40,136 nt of DNA from Kiritimatiellia bacterium (GTDB lineage Bacteria > Verrucomicrobiota > Kiritimatiellia > RFP12 > UBA1067), in assembly GCA_028700415.1 (NCBI GenBank), contig JAQVSS010000008.1:1-40136 (forward strand), written 5' to 3'. Under the pieces are notes generated by a model, which ran no database searches, was not told the origin of the DNA, and saw only the letters and a list, made by a program, of their open reading frames with translations. Below are positions 36,701 through 40,136 of the stretch, piece after piece; position 1 is the stretch's first letter, and every line of letters starts with the position of its first letter. The translations under genes and the position numbers were made by a program.

Positions 36701-38905
36701 ATGATCAACATGAAAAACGGAACCATTTGCGCCATGTTGGCTATTGCCGCCGTGGCATGTGCCGAACGTCCCTACGCTTTCCGGGAAGAGCTCGAGACCG
36801 TACACGAAAAGGGCGTGCGCGACAAATCAGTCGGCTGTAGCGCAGATGCGTTCGCATTCACCGACGGAGCGGCGATCTCTGTGCCGCAAGACAGCGCGTT
36901 TCTCCTGCGCGTCGCCGAAGATTTCACCGATTATCTGTTTGTTTCGCAGAACGTCCGGGCATGTGTGACTACGGATGATGCCGCCCCTGCGCTCGCGGTA
37001 TCGCTCGATCCTGCTCTCGGTGAGCGGACGTATGAGGTGCGTGTCGGCGCGAAAAACATTTCGGTGTTTGCCGCGGATGAACGCGCCGCCGCGCAGGCGC
37101 TCTATCATCTTGAGGATCTGATGAACTTGAGCCGAACCCCGTTTCTGAGGGCCGGTTCGGAAAGACGCACGTCGAAGTATTCGCCGCGGATGATCCATTC
37201 CGGCTGGGGCATCGACACGTTTCCGGAGAACTATCTCAGGCGTGCTGCGCACCATGGCTTTGATGCGATCCTCATTTTCGTGAAGGAGGCGGGACGCACC
37301 GCTCGCGGGTGGGACGATATCAATGCGATCATCCGCACGGCGAAAAAGTGGGGAATTGACTCATATCTCTACAGCTATGTGCATGCGCCGGTCCATCCAG
37401 ATGATCCCGCGGCCCCGCAGGTGTTCCGGAATTCCTTCGGCGCGATTGCGCGTGCGTATCCCGGGGCGAAGGGGTACATCTTTGTCGGCGAGAGCTGCCA
37501 CTTTCCATCCAAGGATCCGCGCACCAATGGCAAGGCCTGGCCGGACAAGCCGGAGGAAGGGGATACGCGGCCCTATCCGGGGAGTTATCCGTGCAGTGAT
37601 TATCCCGATTGGCTCAAGGGTGTGAAGGCGGCGATCGACCGCGAGAATCCGGACGCGGACATTGTTTTCTGGACGTACAATTTCGGCAACAAACCTGAGG
37701 ATGTAAGGCTCGAGCTTCTACGGAAGATGCCGAAGGATGTGTCGCTGCTGATCACTTTCGAGATGTTTGAGGACTCGGTGAAGTCCAATGGCATGCGTTC
37801 GCGGGTGTGGGACTATTCCATTTCTGATCCTGGCCCCGGTGGCTATTACCTCTCCGAGGCGGTCGCGTGCGGAAAACTCGGGCTCAAGCATTACACCATG
37901 GCCAATACCGCGGGACTGACCTGGGATCTCGGAACCGTGCCGTACCTGCCCTGTCCGTACCAGTGGAAGAAGCGTTGGGACAAGCTTGAGGTTTCACACC
38001 GTGAGCACGGCCTTCGCGGGCTGATGGAGTCTCATCACTACGGCTGGTATCCGAGCGTGATCAGCGAACTTGCCAAGGAGGCCTTCACCGAGGGCGGACT
38101 CCCGTTCGAAGAACACATCCGAAGAATCGCGGCGCGCGATTTTGGCGAACAGCACGTTGATGCCGCGCTTGCCGCGTGGCGGGGGCTCTCGGAGGCGATC
38201 GCGGATTCATTCCCGTGTCCCCAGAATTTAGCGGGTCCCTATCGGATCGGCCCCGCTTTTCCATTCAACTTCGGCGGCAAGCGCATCGAGTACGAGGATG
38301 TGCCGTTCCCCCAAGCGTCCGCGTACGTCAAGAGTTACTGCTGGACCTATTTCAACTACATGGAGGATTTTGCCAAAAGCCGTTTCCCTCCCGTCATCAA
38401 AACGGATTGGGAGCCGGATCAGATGAAACTCGAGATCGACCTCTTGACAGGTATGGTGCAGAAGTCCGTCGCCGCTGCTGACGCGTTTGAGGCGATGATC
38501 CCGGCGCTGGACGCGCGTCGGGCCAAAAAGGCCCGCAAGGCGTCGGATCTCGCGCGGTATATGGCGCACAACTGGACGACCGTATTGCATCTAAAAAAAG
38601 GGGCGCTCGCGACCATGGCGAAGAACAATGCCGCGATTCGGGAAATCGCGAAGGAGGAATACGCCAACAAACGGGCGACGCTGAGACTCGTTGATCGCGA
38701 TTCCCGGCTTGGCTGGGAGCCGTCAATGGATTACATGGGGGGCCGCAAGGTTATTGAATGGTCGATGCGGATGATGGAGAAGCTTTACGGTTCTCTCGGC
38801 ACCACCTCGGCGTCCCCGATGCGCGACATCGGCGCCGCCACGCCCGTGGCGTTGGAATCAACGGTTTCGGCCACCGCTTCGCTTCAGGGCAACTGGCGCA
38901 AGTGA
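36701..38905 (+). CDS. Alpha-glucuronidase/GH20-superfamily-like secreted glycoside hydrolase; C-terminal ~40 aa appear replaced by a GH20-derived tail
   Basis: Signal peptide; FLLRVAEDFTDYLFVSQNVRACV...ADERAAAQALYHLEDLMNLSRTPFL zincin-like N-domain; barrel segment PRMIHSGWGIDTFPENYLRRAAHHGFDAILIFVKEAGRT. C-term GSLGTTSASPMRDIG...SATASLQGNWRK matches GH20 26487-27941. Confidence 0.65.
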   Translation: MINMKNGTICAMLAIAAVACAERPYAFREELETVHEKGVRDKSVGCSADAFAFTDGAAISVPQDSAFLLRVAEDFTDYLFVSQNVRACVTTDDAAPALAVSLDPALGERTYEVRVGAKNISVFAADERAAAQALYHLEDLMNLSRTPFLRAGSERRTSKYSPRMIHSGWGIDTFPENYLRRAAHHGFDAILIFVKEAGRTARGWDDINAIIRTAKKWGIDSYLYSYVHAPVHPDDPAAPQVFRNSFGAIARAYPGAKGYIFVGESCHFPSKDPRTNGKAWPDKPEEGDTRPYPGSYPCSDYPDWLKGVKAAIDRENPDADIVFWTYNFGNKPEDVRLELLRKMPKDVSLLITFEMFEDSVKSNGMRSRVWDYSISDPGPGGYYLSEAVACGKLGLKHYTMANTAGLTWDLGTVPYLPCPYQWKKRWDKLEVSHREHGLRGLMESHHYGWYPSVISELAKEAFTEGGLPFEEHIRRIAARDFGEQHVDAALAAWRGLSEAIADSFPCPQNLAGPYRIGPAFPFNFGGKRIEYEDVPFPQASAYVKSYCWTYFNYMEDFAKSRFPPVIKTDWEPDQMKLEIDLLTGMVQKSVAAADAFEAMIPALDARRAKKARKASDLARYMAHNWTTVLHLKKGALATMAKNNAAIREIAKEEYANKRATLRLVDRDSRLGWEPSMDYMGGRKVIEWSMRMMEKLYGSLGTTSASPMRDIGAATPVALESTVSATASLQGNWRK
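38781..38904 (+). repeat. Degenerate copy of the 3' part of the GH20 gene (27751-27874)
   Basis: Ungapped hand alignment, 108/124 identical, same reading frame. Confidence 0.75.
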
Positions 38906-38949
38906 CGAGATTGGCTAGAAATGCATGGAGGGGATGAACGGGCGGCTCA
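38902..38949 (+). repeat. Degenerate copy of a DUF4838 gene segment (30441-30488)
   Basis: Ungapped hand alignment, 43/48 identical, immediately abutting the GH20 remnant. Confidence 0.7.
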
Positions 38950-39066
38950 CCATTTGGGTGCCGTGTGGTATCATAAAAAACTTCGTTGATGTTGATATTT
39001 TCGTTTCGTTTACATTATGTTCGCCGCTTGGGGTTAAGACGAAAGTTTGCTAAAGGCTTTCCCAAT

Positions 39067-40136
39067 ATGACCGAAAAACAACGATTGTGGTCCATTGATG
39101 CCTTACGTGGTGCGGACATGTTCTTCATCATGGGCGGTACGCTCATGATCTTACGTCTGTGCGTGGCCTTGGCGGGCGGGGATGCGGGTTGGCATTGGCC
39201 GCTCGCCGAGCAACTCTACCACTGCGAATGGGACGGGCTTCGCTTCTATGATTGCTTGTTCCCCCTGTTCCTCTTTTTGGCGGGCGCATCCTGGCCATTT
39301 TCGCTTGCCTCACAGCGCAAAGGCGGCGTTTCGGAGGGAAGAATCGCGCTCCGGTGCATCCGGCGAGGGCTGACGCTCCTGTTGTTCGGACTAATCTTGA
39401 ACGGACTTTTCAAGTTCACGTGGAACCAACTCTTTTTCGGGTCGGTGCTCGGGCGCATCGGCTGTGCGTGGATGTTTGCGGCCTTGGCGTCGCTCGTGCT
39501 CAAGGTGCGCGGGCGCATCGTGCTGACGGCGGCGATTCTCGTTGGCTACTGGATGCTCGTCGCGTTTGTGCCGGCACCGGACGCGCCCATCGGGGCGCGT
39601 CCGTTTTCGAACGCGGGCAACATCGTCGGCTGGGTCGACCGTTTCCTCTGGCCGAACCACATCGGCAAATGCGTGACGGTGGCGGAAGGCTTCCTCAACA
39701 CAGTGCCCGCAGTCGGCACGGCGCTCCTTGGAATATTTGCCGGCGAGATTGTCCGCCGTGACGACATCGCTGGGAATCACCGCGTGCTTTGGCTAATCGC
39801 CAGTGCCATCGGCCTGACCTCGCTGACGTGGCTGATCTCACGTGCATTCGGCACCTATTCGATGCCGATAAACAAGTGCCTTTGGTCGAGTTCATACGTT
39901 TGTGCGACGGGAGCGTTCTCGTTTGCGATGCTGGCGCTCTTTTACTGGATGATCGACGTGCGCGGCTGGCGCCGCTGGACATTTTTCTTCCGAGTCATCG
40001 GGATGAATGCGATCACCATCTATATGCTGCGTCCGATCGTGGACATCAACAAGACGGTGACATTCTTCCTCGGCGGCATCATGTCCTGCTGTCCTGAAAT
40101 CTGGGCGGACTTCATCCTATCGTGCGGCTATGTCAC
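39067..40136 (+). CDS. DUF5009 / heparan-alpha-glucosaminide N-acetyltransferase-like membrane protein, 3'-truncated by window edge
   Basis: Own translation (not on the ORF track because no stop in window): MTEKQRLWSIDALRGADMFFIMGG...FYDCLFPLFLFLAGASWPFSLASQRKGG...LLLFGLILNGLFKF...WVDRFLWPNHIGK...; multiple TM segments. Confidence 0.8.
   Translation, partial: MTEKQRLWSIDALRGADMFFIMGGTLMILRLCVALAGGDAGWHWPLAEQLYHCEWDGLRFYDCLFPLFLFLAGASWPFSLASQRKGGVSEGRIALRCIRRGLTLLLFGLILNGLFKFTWNQLFFGSVLGRIGCAWMFAALASLVLKVRGRIVLTAAILVGYWMLVAFVPAPDAPIGARPFSNAGNIVGWVDRFLWPNHIGKCVTVAEGFLNTVPAVGTALLGIFAGEIVRRDDIAGNHRVLWLIASAIGLTSLTWLISRAFGTYSMPINKCLWSSSYVCATGAFSFAMLALFYWMIDVRGWRRWTFFFRVIGMNAITIYMLRPIVDINKTVTFFLGGIMSCCPEIWADFILSCGYV

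Noticed and set aside
1-40136. Transposon, integrase, phage, tRNA or rRNA genes explaining the rearrangements
   Set aside because: I found no transposase/integrase-like ORF, terminal inverted repeats or structural RNA genes in the window; the rearrangements look recombination-based.

Overview
The window is a roughly 40 kb, GC-rich, almost entirely plus-strand carbohydrate-catabolism island. The family content suggests a Kiritimatiellota/Lentisphaerota/Verrucomicrobiota-type bacterium; that placement is inference. From left to right it holds: a 3' fragment of a membrane dipeptidase (M19); a truncated repeat-rich surface protein abutting an orphan CBM9-like C-terminal fragment; two GH109-like Gfo/Idh/MocA oxidoreductases flanking a right-handed beta-helix protein; a divergent XylR-type AraC regulator (the only clear minus-strand gene); a long run of secreted enzymes (four DUF4838 paralogues, two GH20-like hexosaminidases, an Asp-box sialidase, a DUF5107/TPR protein, an uncharacterised large putative hydrolase, DUF1080, and an alpha-glucuronidase/GH20-like protein); two large surface proteins of beta-helix or autotransporter-like type; and a DUF5009/heparan-glucosaminide acetyltransferase-like membrane protein running off the 3' end. 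The strongest non-routine signals are: (1) a duplicated operator/promoter with fixed geometry (two CAAAAAAACGCA direct repeats 22 bp apart, then a GTGAT-N3-ATCAC palindrome 36 bp further on) at 9224-9294 and 28000-28071, upstream of two DUF4838 paralogues and next to the XylR-type regulator; (2) a signal-peptide ORF (27938-28054) cut off exactly where the second operator copy begins; (3) a mosaic tail at 38781-38949 that joins the 3' end of the local GH20 gene to a piece of the DUF4838 gene, while the upstream region of the same gene (36641-36686) matches the GH20 promoter region, suggesting cassette replacement; (4) a short C-terminal motif GF[IM][ML]LF[RH] shared by two otherwise different surface proteins. 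No rRNA, tRNA or CRISPR array was recognised. All alignments and identity counts were made by eye.
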